NCBI RefSeq assembly: GCF_025766255.1
Contig: NW_026516774.1
Coordinates: 1 to 64,000, forward strand
Direction: 5' to 3'
Length of the DNA: 64,000 nucleotides
From: Zychaea mexicana
Taxonomy: Eukaryota; Mucoromycota; Mucoromycetes; Mucorales; Lichtheimiaceae
Part shown: piece after piece, positions 37,697 through 48,942 of the stretch
Layout of the letters: each line of letters begins with the position of its first letter
Numbering within the stretch: position 1 is the stretch's first letter
The notes under the pieces: model-generated
The model's input: the letters and a program-made list of their open reading frames with translations, nothing else
Told to the model about the DNA's origin: nothing
Database searches by the model: none
Position numbers and translations under genes: made by a program

Positions 37697-37996
37697 TATT
37701 GCTGTGAATGAAATAATAAAAAAAGAAAGCGTGCGTGTGTGTGGAACACGAAAAGCACGTTTCAACGTGGCGATTTCCGAGCATAGACCCGTGCCTGCAA
37801 CAGGTTAGGCCTTGACCCACACACACTCTAGTTTCCCCCCCCCACCCCCACCCCCCACCCCTTTGGCTCTCTCTCTCACATATTCAGTACACTCTTTTTA
37901 TTTTCATATTTAATAGCCCTAGGCATATACAATACTTTGGCTTTCTTCTCCATTCCTTCTTCCATCGAACTTTATCTTTTCTGATACTTTTGCCAA

Positions 37997-40108
37997 ATGT
38001 CGCACCCACTCGATCCACATCCCACCACTAGCCGAGATTCCATCACCTCTAGTCCTGCACCCACGACCACTGACGATGAGGAGTACGACGACTTCACTAC
38101 TAAGTCACCCAAGTTTGTGCCCGGGAGACCGCTGTCGTCGCCCACTCCAGACAGCGTTATCCGTTCAGCAAGTCCGTTCGGCAGACGATACCTGAAGCCT
38201 ATCAATGGCATTCAAACCAAAGGCTTTGCACGCTCTGGTATGTTTTTTTTAAAGCAAATACGGTTTGTCTTGAATCAAACCACTCACTAACTATTCGAAT
38301 GGGTGGATAAATTTAGCCAAACGACGATCTTCCGTACTTACACTCGGCTCAATTGAACGACTCCAAAACTTTTATGCAAACAAGGATCTGAAAGTCAACA
38401 AGTATGCACGCCAGTGATTTAAAGCTGTGTTTTATCTTCTAATGCATGAAAAAAGCGAACGATGTGGCTAAACAAGGCTTTTTGTTTTTCTTAACTTTCA
38501 TCGTTATATATAGAGTAGGAATGCTTGGATTCAAACGAGAAGATCTAGTAGAAGAGCCGGACGATTTGGATCAGCTACCAACACCTCAAGCACCGCCACC
38601 AAGCTGGATGGATTTGGACGTTGAAACCGATTTAGACATACTTTTATCACAATGTTTCGACGATATCCAGCAAACACTGACTCAGTGGGCTATGGTGACC
38701 GGGCCTCGTGAGCACTCGAGCTTCAGCAGCAGAGGAAGTCATACGAGCAGCGAAAGCGACGAGGGATTCCAAATCCTTCCTTTACTCGACTCGGTGACAA
38801 AGATGATCAACTCGGTCAAAAGCTACATGCATCACCGCCATGACTTGTCGGACGTGGCCTCGCAGAAAGTCCGCCATGCAGCACTTCAATTACTCGAGTC
38901 GATAAAGTCGTTGGAAACCCGGTTCCGAAAGGACCAGGAGGCTGCGGACGATGGCGAATTCACTTATCATACTTCGGAATTCGGCATGTTGGAGAAGGAG
39001 CGAAAGGCCATCCACACTTACCTCTCCACTGTCGAAATATATGCGTTCAACCCGCCACATCATATCGGCAGCCCGCCTGCTGCATTCTCTCCCGAAATCA
39101 GGGCCCTCATGGCCAAAACATATGTGGAGGACTCTGAAGCCCCGGATTCGCCGCAGCTGTCTGCGCAGCTACAGCAAGAACAACAGCTTGGCATCTCGAA
39201 ATTACCGGACTGGCTGCAACGGGGAACGTTTCAGGATGATGATATAGGTAAGAGAAAGATAGGAGCTGATGATTAACACAAATGCAGCTAGGAGGAGATT
39301 CATAAAAGAAAGATTGCAATTTGATGAGTAATAACACGAGTGGCGCTTTATAATAGGTCGATACCACGCTTTACTTAACGATAACCGACATAACATAAAT
39401 GGCAACACCTCTGCTCAATCAATGGATTCTATCCCAGCTCCTCATGAAGATCATGATGCATTTCTATCCTACTTGGCGTATGTTTGCCCGTTCAGTTTCA
39501 CTGTTCTCCTTACCCTACTCCCATTTTCATTACTAATAATCGTTTGTATTGGTAATAACTATAGTGACGGGATCACGCTTTGTAATGTGTATAATAATAT
39601 TGTCAAGCGATCTCGACGACCGTTTGGATTCATTACCAAAATCCATCCAGATACTCGGCGCACCTATCGAGCCATCGAGAACCTGCGCTATTTCACAGCG
39701 TGAGTACATCTAATAAGTACTAATTCAACTTTCGAATCAATCAGTAGTACTAACACCACCACCGTAGTGCATGCTCATTCCGGTTTGAGTTAACGCTCCA
39801 AGGATTCGACCCATCCGAAGTTGCACGCAAGACCGATAAAGGATTAGCAGCTGTAAGGGTCAACCATTTCTATACACGCGGTTATGTTTAGGCCTGTTAG
39901 TATCATATGCTCACTTTTATGTGCTTCTTATTAGCTGGACGAGGCGATCGCGGCATTTTGTGATTGTGTTATCAAAGAACTGCGAGAATACGTCGACTTG
40001 ACGAGTAAGCGACGAGCATTACCTGCAAAACCACCAGTGGAGGATTTTGTTGCAGAATACCTGGAGAAACGTCTCTCTATCAGTGATGAACACACTCCAC
40101 CCCAATAG
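37997..40108 (+). CDS. Fungal protein with C-terminal CH-like domain
   Basis: Seven exons (37997-38237, 38317-38401, 38514-39247, 39357-39477, 39565-39699, 39768-39852, 39935-40108), phases consistent, 524 aa. The N-terminal third is Ser/Thr/Pro-rich and disordered (SITSSPAPTTTDDEEYDDFT). The middle is helical (DILLSQCFDDIQQTLTQW; LLDSVTKMINSVKSYMHH). The C-terminal about 150 residues resemble a calponin-homology fold: AFLSYLADGITLCNVYNNIV, RTYRAIENLRYFTAACSFRF, then DKGLAALDEAIAAF. The D-G-x-x-L-C and x-x-E-N-x-x-x-F-x-x-A-C pattern is CH-like. A role in actin or microtubule organisation or septation is inferred, not shown. The start Met lies after a T/C-rich tract. Confidence 0.6.
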
Positions 40109-41137
40109 TAACCTTTTTAATACCTCTGTACGGTCCTGATTTACTTAGAAGTTTCTTTATACATATACTATATCTTTTTTATTCCCCACTAACATTTCAT
40201 AACATCAATATCTATTTCTATTACCGCTCAACATTCCTTCCCTATCTGTTTAATATTACATGTAAAATTCGTCACAAAAAAGAAAATCATTCACATAAAA
40301 TTTACTATTTCACTCATCTCTTCAATCTTCATCTACATACTGTTTTCTACCAATACGGGTGTGACAAGTAGATCATACACAGGAGCGTATGCGTGCACTA
40401 CTGTAATCCACAGAGTAGAAAATCCTGCATACGAATATGCTCACTTTGCAACAGCACCATAAATTACAGACTTTTCCGGCGGCTTTCTCAGCAACAGAGA
40501 CTGTGGAACCAACAGGACCAGTGAGTTGACCCGCTACACGAACAGCAACGACCGCAGCAATCGCATAAAGGAGTGTGATGGTAAGAGCACGCACAATTTA
40601 TAGCTCGTTTATCATAAGAAAAGGGAGGAGACAAAAATTAGTTTTTAGCCATGATTGAACGATTACTTGTTGTTTAAAGAAAGTGATGATTCATAACAGA
40701 GTACAACATACCAAGCAATGGCGGCTGCACTAAATTGTGTGGAATGGATAGAAGGCATTATCATGTATGTACTGTTACTAGAACATGTTACAGATATCAT
40801 AGCACCACCTAGATAATGGTGCTTCAATAATGTAAAGTTTTGATTTAGCAAAGATGTATCATAATGGTATTACTGAAGTTAATGCATCTTCTCGAGACCC
40901 ATTAGGTTTGTTGATGTTTGTGAGGGACATCAAAACTTTGATGCATCGGTACATCGGGAGGTAAACAGGCTGACATCAAGTTTGTGTGTGTTACTTAGGC
41001 AATTGATGACATTGACGTGTCACTTCAAATCATTTCTTACCCAATAAAAATTATGATAGGCATTTTTCCGCAAGGTAATCCGAATACTATGGTGCATTTG
41101 TAATTGTGTGATGTTACCCTGCCTGCTGGAAAATTTA
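40109..41137. other. Intergenic region with a possible small secreted-protein ORF
   Basis: About 1 kb between the CH-like gene and the tandem duplication. Minus-strand 40,594-40,373 encodes a 73-aa ORF beginning MRALTITLLYAIAAVVAVRV, a textbook signal peptide with a plausible cleavage after VAG. A short tail with five cysteines follows (CNLWCCC and others). It may be a real small secreted protein, an exon of a longer one, or chance; there is no homolog I recognise. Nothing else is visible. Confidence 0.3.
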
Positions 41138-42471
41138 GCACGTTTACCGAAAAACAACAATGTGCAGTTATTACCGCGACACAACAGTGGTATTATGGTG
41201 TATGTAGCACTGTACATCCTTGTTATCAATACTTTTCGATGTGTCATACATCAGGATACCGGGTATAGCTCAGATCATCAAAAGTATAAAGAAAAAGGGA
41301 GACTTCCCCCCCCATTTGTCGTTCCTCGTTGTAATTAATTAGGGCTCTGGCGGCGTTTTTGGTTTTCTGATGATTGTGGTGCGAGAGTATGCCAACAAAT
41401 AAAAAGGACATGCTACGCAGTAAGAGTACGATTTTGAATAATTCAGAAAAGCCAGCTGCACACGGTAAGTGCATGTTCATGTTAATGCAGCTCCACAACC
41501 ATCATTCAAATCAGTGGCAGAGCTTTAATTGGGTATACACGCTCCCTTCTCGATCAACTCAAGTGGTCGCAAACTCATTTATTTTTACTCGGCTAGGCTG
41601 GAAACGTGATTCCATTATTAGCAGCATAGCCACCATGACTCCTCCATAAGGACCACATGACACGACATAATCAAGTCAAAGACGGGTTTCTTGCAAACCC
41701 TCTGATGCATACCGACTTTATCACCCGGATAGCCTAATAAAGCGATGAGACAAGGTAGGTGACAACAGCAAAGGATTGGAAGGGCCGAGTCTGTCGCGTG
41801 GCAGAGCCTGCGACAAATGACCCGAGAACTGAGGAGGTGGATGGCAGGTTAGAAGGAGCGGTCATCATCGTTGTAGGCGTGAAGGTGTGTGTTTTGGCTG
41901 ACTCGTTTGTCACTGTACAAGTTCATCGATGTAGTAAAGGAAATGTTTGGTCTGATCTGTATATGCACGTTGGCATGTGAGCAGAAATGATGCATAGTTG
42001 TTACTATCGGTACTCGAAGCTGAGACCAGTAGCAGTTGTCGTCGTTGTAAGAAGAGCTTGATTTCGCGCTATTAAAACCGGACGCAAAGAACTCGTTCAG
42101 CACCAAAAAAAAGTCCTGCATTCGAGCCCCTTTTCTGTAAACGTTCCAAGTTCCCGGAACAAACAACTTCTCAGATCGGGCCAATGCCGATCAACAAACA
42201 ATGTCATCGGCAAGGGCACATGTGAAATTTTTGCATGAAAGAGCAAGATCAAAGCTTGTGATATAGGCTACCAGGTCATTTGACACACAAAACTGATACT
42301 TACGACTATCAATGATCCTTACAACGACTCTTAAAGTAGCATTCCGTAGTCGGCTCACATTTCTCTACCAGGGCTCAATTGCTATAAAATTGTCTGTTCG
42401 GAATGTAAGTTTAAGGATACGGGGGTTCTCAGTTACCTTGACAAAGCTATGTAACTCACACATGAAGCTTC

Positions 42472-43563
42472 ATGAACCAGGATGTCCACATCGACAATAC
42501 ACAATATGGCGTACTATCATCCTTAGTGCCAATCATCAAACACAATATTCCCTATCATCAGAGGCCTGTTTATTGACAATTTTTGACTCGGCACGGGGCA
42601 CAATGGCAGTTAACGGCTTAGTCATTTTTGGAAAGCCTACTGACAGCCTTGGCTGCTCAGTTTGCTTCGTTTCCTCATCGTCGTTGGCAAATGATTTTGG
42701 GCATTGGTGGCGGTCCTATTGTCACGATGCAAGAATCACTGCTTTCTAAATGGTTCCGCAAAGTTTATCCATAGCCATTGGTATGCAGCTATCGATCAGT
42801 CGGCTGAAGACGTTTCTGGGCACGCTTGTTACGAATCTTATTGCTGATCTTACTAGTACCTGGGTATGGGTTTTTAGCTAGCTTTTATCATTCGCGGATT
42901 TTCTTTCACAATGAATTTGATCTATGCTTTGATTGTGAGTCACCTAGAAGGCGGAAATGTTGTTGCTGTAAAAAGAAGATTTGAGAGAGAAGAAAGGCAA
43001 TCAATGCGCTTTATCGACCTACAGTAATTTTTTCTTGCATCATTTTAATAATCTGTGCGGTGCTACTTAAATGAACTTACGCAAACGCGCAGGTGGGCAT
43101 GTTCTTTCACAGTTTTTCATTAGCATTTAGTACAATTTTAATGATTATTTCTTTTGAAATCATATTGCCTTCAGACTATATTGGCACGGGACTCGGCATT
43201 CACAAGTCGAGCAATAGCAGTAAGATCTCTTCAACGATTCGGTGCGATTCTGGAGAACTCCAACAAGTTCTTTTCTCTAGTCGGTACCGCCATCTTGGAC
43301 ATTGTGGTTGGCCTAATACAGGGTCAAACAGCTGTCCAATTATATACGAGTAAGATCAAATGTGAACAAAACATTGGTACTGACTTCACGAAATTAAACT
43401 ACACGTATTTTCAAACTTTGATTTGTTTACAAACAGGCATTATGGCATTGTATCTCATTTGGCCTGTGTGGGATTTTGTCTAGTCGTGACATTTTTACTT
43501 ATTCAATTGTTCTTTATGCGCAGACACCATAAAGTATCGCGCGGCAAGCGACAGAACGTATGA
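42472..43563 (+). pseudogene. MFSD1-like major facilitator transporter pseudogene, copy A
   Basis: Pieces in shifting frames reconstruct the order of a 12-TM MFS carrier of the MFSD1 type. From the start: HIDNTQYGVLSSL, then MAVNGLVIFGK, MILGIGGGPIVTMQESLLSK with KWFRK, GMQLSISRL-like, MNLIYALIVSHLEGGNVVAV, YIGTGLGIHKSSNS, LVGTAILDIVVGLIQGQ and a last hydrophobic segment LVVTFLLIQLFFMRR. Some joins look like ordinary introns (for example GTAAGA to CAG at about 43,352-43,436). Others need frameshifts, and there is a stop soon after TWVWVFS. The family includes lysosomal/vacuolar peptide exporters. The N-terminal part is not recognisable. Confidence 0.7.
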
Positions 43564-43599
43564 AGAAAAGAAACGACAGAACGTATGAAGAAAAGAAAC
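43550..43599. repeat. Two tandem 25-bp repeats, copy A
   Basis: Two perfect direct copies of a 25-bp unit beginning GACAGAACGTATG lie at the end of the MFS pseudogene and the start of the next small ORF. The same pair is present in copy B at 51,731-51,780, so it predates the large duplication. Confidence 0.9.
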
Positions 43600-43872
43600 G
43601 ACAAAAAGTTGGAGCTTAACCGCCAAGGTAGTGTGACTCGTACGTTTGTTGCAGCGCTCATGGTATTAGCGTGTATACTTTTCTTCGTTCACGCCGCTGT
43701 AGGCAAAATAAAATTTGCCTCAAGTAAAATACCGCTAAAAGCAAAAACCCGAGATCAAGTGTGGCTGCTACTGATACTACTAGTATTACAAGCTAGCCCT
43801 ATTTGGTTTGGTGTTTTTCTAACCAGGCACTCATTAGATAGTAAAAGAAAAGGCGTGCCCCAGCATATATGA
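43585..43872 (+). CDS. Conserved 95-aa ORF with two hydrophobic segments, copy A
   Basis: Begins MKKRNDKKLELNRQGS and has two likely membrane segments (TFVAALMVLACILFFVHAAV; WLLLILLVLQASPIWFGVFL), ending KRKGVPQHI. The copy B version is open over the same 95 codons with four amino-acid differences. It could be a genuine small membrane protein, or the last exons of the adjacent dead transporter. Function unknown; presence in both copies is explained by recent duplication and is not proof of coding. Confidence 0.35.
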   Translation: MKKRNDKKLELNRQGSVTRTFVAALMVLACILFFVHAAVGKIKFASSKIPLKAKTRDQVWLLLILLVLQASPIWFGVFLTRHSLDSKRKGVPQHI

Positions 43873-45380
43873 TACACACGGAACGCACGCCGGGCCGCTT
43901 TCCTTCAATAATAATATCACCCAAAGCAAAAAACAACTGCTAATTGCAGCTAGATCTATTACGTGATGTCGTTTTGCTACAGACATCTTCTTGCTTAGTT
44001 ATTTTAAGACTTGTATCAAACATATGATGCACACGGAACGCACGCCGGGCGGCTATTGACATAATGCATGGCGGCCGGCTCTTAATGAGCGAATGTAGAA
44101 AAGCGTCCTGCACCATCCACGTGATATGTATTATGCAGAAAAAGTTTGCGCTATTAGACATTTTACGAAGTACATAACTTGACTTCGGCCCCGCCCATCG
44201 CTATCTATCAACCAACCGATCACTAGCATGGCTCAGGTGGCTCTTTTGAGATGTGCAAAAAGGATATCTTCAACACTCTGAAACTTGACCATTGCTTGAT
44301 ACATGCTCCCATAAACAATGTTTTTCATTGACTAGGAAGTATATGGTTGACTGGGCAACAACGAAAAGAAAAGAAACGCTGTCAACTATTTAGTGCAATG
44401 ATTCTCATCTTTCTTTAAACTTTCCGCTTTTGCAAATGCTCTCCTGTGACAATCATAAAAGGAAAAAGTACAGAGCAGTTTTACATGTCCAACATTATAT
44501 TAGCTCTAACCGAACCATTTTCATCCTTCCAATCGTAATTAGAGCGGGTTGTTTACTAATGCTACGCTTACTCTTGACTATTGTTATTATTCTCTGACGA
44601 TAGGATGCAGTCGTTTTTCTTTCTTTCTTGGAAGTCCATAGACCTATATGTAAACAGCAACAATATCATTATACTATATACTAAACCTTACATCATCACT
44701 TGAATCGATTTACTGCCCGTTGTTTCCTATTAAGAATCATTTTCCGACGATTGGATGATACTTTGATATCTGATGTTTGATACAGTAAGCTCTTCCGGGT
44801 GGTCTGAAATACACACATGATCTGGTTGTTGCTTTTTTCCCTTTATTCTCTTTGGAACGTGGACTTAAAAAAGGCATTTTCTTTTTGAACAAGTGATGCA
44901 TTTGATGAAAATGGTAAACTATACAAGTAGCATGACTAGAAAAGAGCTTATTTTGTGAAAGCAAAAGTTTAACCATTCCGATAAAGTCAGCGCAAGACCA
45001 ATGGTGTATAGCATCGTCTTTCCTCAATTCATCTAGTAGCTATGCACATATCGTGCTGAAGGAGCTTCGCGATTGACATTGTTCTTATGCTGGAGCTCAC
45101 CCACCCATATATTTTCCTTGTTCAACTGTGCAACCGTGCTAACCATTAGAAGCGATGTTGATACTAACAGTAATGACGTTTCTGGAGAAATGTTCCTATA
45201 GTGCATCACAGAAAACATTTTGTTGGAGAGGTTAAAAATAGTTTACTGATTTAACTTTTAACCTACATAACTGAGCAAAGCTAGTTGTTATTTGTGGTTT
45301 AGTGTTTCGCAAAACGTGCACCGGTGGTGACATGTACTCATGTGGAAAGACTCAGCCTTCCGATACAGCTCAAGGGCTAA

Positions 45381-45406
45381 TACATATATAAAGGTCGGTC
45401 GACCGA
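45381..45406 (+). promoter_or_regulatory. TATA box and 12-bp palindrome upstream of subtilase A
   Basis: A TATATAAA element (about 45,384-45,391) is followed directly by the perfect 12-bp palindrome TCGGTCGACCGA (45,395-45,406), about 90 bp upstream of the start codon. A second TATAAAAG lies at about 45,448. The same arrangement is kept in copy B (palindrome at 53,619-53,630). The palindrome is a candidate binding site for a dimeric regulator, or part of the 5' UTR; its function is inferred. Confidence 0.5.
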
Positions 45407-45495
45407 AAACAACAACAAACAAACAGTCGGCTAGTGATTCCCATAGTATAAAAGCCTGTACTTCTCCTTTCTTTCCCCTCTGTATCTATTTTATT

Positions 45496-48400
45496 ATGTT
45501 GCTACACTACCATTATTATCTATTAGTAGCTACTTTATTTTTGACAAGTCTATTATTCGATGCACAACCAGCAACAGCAACCTTGCACGAAAACGACAGA
45601 CATGCCTCAAGATCATTCGATAAAAGACAAACAACCCCTCATGTTTCTGGTCGCTACGTTGTTGAATTTGGTGGCAGTATGGATGTCAGTACTCATACAG
45701 AGACGCTTCTGAGTCACCTCAAGGAAAAATTTACGGGTACCGACATGACAGCACCTAATATATTCGACTACGAATTTTTGCGCGGTGCTACCATTCAAGT
45801 GGATCGAAATCATGATCATTTGCACCAAAGCATTGCCATGACAGCTTCCGGGTTTGAAGGCGTAGTCAAGGTACATCCAGTTGCTGTTCTTCCGCCTCCA
45901 AGCGCATTCGTTCAAGGCGGCGCTCCTGATGGAGAGGTTGAGAATGCAGAATTGTTGCTTCCGCATTCGCAAACCCAGGTGGATCGTGTGCACAGCGAGC
46001 TTAATTATACAGGAAAAGGCATTGTCGTTGGTATCATCGATACTGGTAATGGGGAAAGTCCTAATCTCTCATTTTAAAATAATTTCACTTAAAGGAAATT
46101 ACCATCAATGATATTATGATATTATGGTTGCTAAACGTCTTAATGAATACTATTATACAGGCGTGGATTACATGCACCCGGCCCTCGGTGGAGGATTCGG
46201 TGAAGGCTACAAAGTACGTTATGGGCGAGACTTGGTGGGTGACGAATACGATGGTATCACCAATGAACCGCAACCAGATGACGATCCAATGGAAAGCTGT
46301 ACACCTAGTAATACATCAGGGTTCTTGGGTCACGGAACACACATTGCAGGAATACTTGCAGGAAAATTAGATGTATGTAAACATGTAATACAGTCAACCT
46401 CTGTTAACGTCAACCCGGATAACGTCAACCCCCGATAGCGTCAACCGATTCGCTGGTACCCTTTCAAATTTAGCAGTTAAAGATCTTGCCTATTCTCTAC
46501 CCCCGGCGGTCGTCAACCCTCGATATGGTCAACACTTTTGCTGGTACCCTGATGGTTGACGTTAACGGGGTCGATTGTATCGACTTGGTTGTTAGATGAT
46601 TAACTTATTTGATATTTGTTGTCCTTACTCACCAATTCAACTTTAAAATTGATATTTGCATCTTAATGTAGAACTTTACTGGTGTTGCTCCGGATGCTAC
46701 TCTGGCTATGTGGCGCATCTATAGCTGCAAGGATTATTCTAGCACTGAATTAGCAATACAGGGTGCGCTTGAGGCTGCTGACGCTGGTGTCGATATTATC
46801 TCCTTGAGCTTTGGTAAATACAACCCATGGTCTGAAAGCCTTTTCTCCACTGTTATTGGACGTATCGCTGCCAATGGAACAAAAGGTGAGATTTACTTCC
46901 AACATTATCTGTTTACTGCATTTCATTATGCTACTGATACTGACCTTATTTTTCCACAATTTGATAGTGATCGTTGCAAGTGGAAACGATGGGTTAAACG
47001 GCGCCTTTACCACTATGTCACCTGCTGCTAGTCAAGATGTCATGAGTGTTGCTTCATTCAACGCTAACCATCAGATCGCCCGGATATTTAGAATGAGTGG
47101 CAGTGACAGTGATTATGGTACGTATGTTTCTCTCATGGTATATAAAATGTATTCATTGTTGCTCAAGAGATCGTAGTTACATACGTTTCTCCTCCCTCTC
47201 TATTATCATAGGCTAACTACAAATAATATGACCATGACATTTAATAGCTTATACACCAAATGGCTTTCCTGGGGAGAATCGTGTAATTCCTGATGGCCAG
47301 GTCGTACTCGGAAGCGAGCAGCTCGGTAGCGGCTCGGATGCATGCAACCAAAGCATGATTCCCGAAAGTGTCAGAGGCAAAATAGCGTTTGTCCAGACCG
47401 GCGGATGCGACTTACAGTACAAGGTCGGTAACTTGAGTGCCGCTGGTGCTATTGGCGTGCTCTCTTTCGCTACAGTCTACGAATGGCAGGAGCCATCAGG
47501 CCCGATCATACAAGGGGCAGCAATTCCTGTTGCAGTTCTTTCTACCCAAACAGGCTTGAAGCTTGGTCAAGCCATCCAGTCCTCCAAGGAAATCACCTTG
47601 ACATTCTCAAATGAAGACGTTGCGTGGCCGCTTCAAGATGTTGGTAATATGGCCAGCTTCTTTTCTAGCATTGGACCCACATACGAAAACAACCTTAAAC
47701 CTGATATCGGTGGTATCGGCGGTTACCTGTTTTCAACACTTCCCCGCAACATGGGATACTGGGGCACCAATAGTGGCACATCTATGGCGTGTCCGTATAT
47801 TGCTGGTGCTACTGCGCTTTATCTCGAGTATCTGGGCGATGGTGCTTCTGAATACTCAAACACAGATATTCGTGAACGGTTTATGAATTATGCCTACAAA
47901 GCACCGCTTTCTCCCGACCAAGACGATTTGAACACACCATTACATCAAGGCGCTGGTTTGATTCAACGTAAGGAACATACAGATATACAGAACAAGCTCC
48001 TGATCGCTATTCTCTGAAAAGAATTCGATACTAATGATGCTATTTATTATCTTTTTGAACACAGTGTACGATGCAATCACCCAAACTGTTCATGTATCGC
48101 CTAGCAGTTTTAGCTTTAATGATACCGCGCATTTGGTAAAGTCGCACACACTCACCATCTACAATGATGGCGACGATATTGCTTCATTCGAGCTTGTCAA
48201 CAGTGTCAGCGTTTCTGTGATCCCTTATAACTCCTCCACTTCCGAAAAATACGTAATGTCTTCACCACCTCAATTCGGAACCGACACAGCCCGATTGCGC
48301 TTCTCCAAAAAGACGATCAAACTCTCGCCTGGCGACAGCACAGAGGTTACCGTTTCTGTGATTCCACCAGACACCGATCCAGATGAACATATCATGTACG

Positions 48401-48942
48401 GTGGGTATGTTCAATTCAAGAGCACGATAGACAGTCAAAAGGATATCACAGTTCCATATTTTGGTATCGTCGGCGACCAACACAGGTTACCCATTTTCTA
48501 CGAGGACGGACCCGTTCTGATGGATACCAACATGACGACTCCATATACAACCGATGATGTTTACATATTTGACTTGGATGATGTGAGCAATACCATGCCT
48601 GTTTTCTTAGCAATGCAACGCACGGGAACTCGTCGCCTCTTGGTCATCGTATACGATCAAGATGAAAACTACCTCGGTTATATCCAGCCACCAGGTGTAT
48701 ATGATTATCGAACACATACAACCATGACAAATCTTGTTACTCAAGCCGTTTATGTTTGGGATGGCACGTACTACGAAATTGGTCAAAATGAACCAGTAAA
48801 TTTAGAATCACTCTCTGACGCCGTAACTGTGAACCGTGGAAGCAGTTATCGTGTTGGCATTCAGGCACTGAAAATATTCGGCGATGAAAACAACGCCGAT
48901 GATTGGGAAACCTGGACATCGGGTTTGATTCAGGTCCAGTAG
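45496..48942 (+). CDS. Secreted subtilisin-like serine protease (S8), copy A
   Basis: Six exons (45496-46045, 46161-46372, 46672-46885, 46968-47117, 47248-47967, 48065-48942), 907 aa. Signal peptide about residues 1-28 (LLVATLFLTSLLFDAQPATA). Inhibitor-like propeptide about 50-140 (RYVVEFGG; FLRGATIQVDRNHDHLHQSI). S8 catalytic triad Asp182 (GIIDTG), His241 (GHGTHIAG) and Ser554 (GTSMACPYIAG), with oxyanion Asn in ASGND. A protease-associated (PA) domain is inserted between His and Ser (about 390-480: IPESVRGKIAFVQTGGC, VLSFATVYEWQEP). An Fn3-like/DUF1034 domain follows the catalytic domain. This is the large extracellular fungal subtilase architecture; it should degrade external protein. Intron 2 carries a MITE. 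Start chosen at the Met giving the signal peptide. Confidence 0.93.
46390..46577. mobile_element. Pogo/Tc1-like MITE in intron 2 of subtilase A
   Basis: A 188-bp insertion, absent from the same intron of copy B, flanked by TA dinucleotides. Its ends are imperfect inverted repeats: left CAGTCAACC then GTTAACGTCAACC; right end read in reverse CAATCGACC then GTTAACGTCAACC. It has several internal GTCAACC motifs and two copies of GCTGGTACCCT, and no ORF. TA target site and CAGTCAACC-type ends fit a non-autonomous pogo/Tigger-family element. It inserted after the tandem duplication. Confidence 0.8.

Noticed and set aside
37848..37862. C-rich tract upstream of the CH-like gene as a possible G-quadruplex
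   Set aside because: It is a short irregular poly-C stretch within a CT-rich promoter; regular spaced runs are too few to support a claim.
46390..46577. GTCAACC repeats taken as a small satellite or CRISPR-like array
   Set aside because: Spacing is irregular, the ends are inverted repeats with TA flanks, and the whole block is absent from copy B. It is a MITE.
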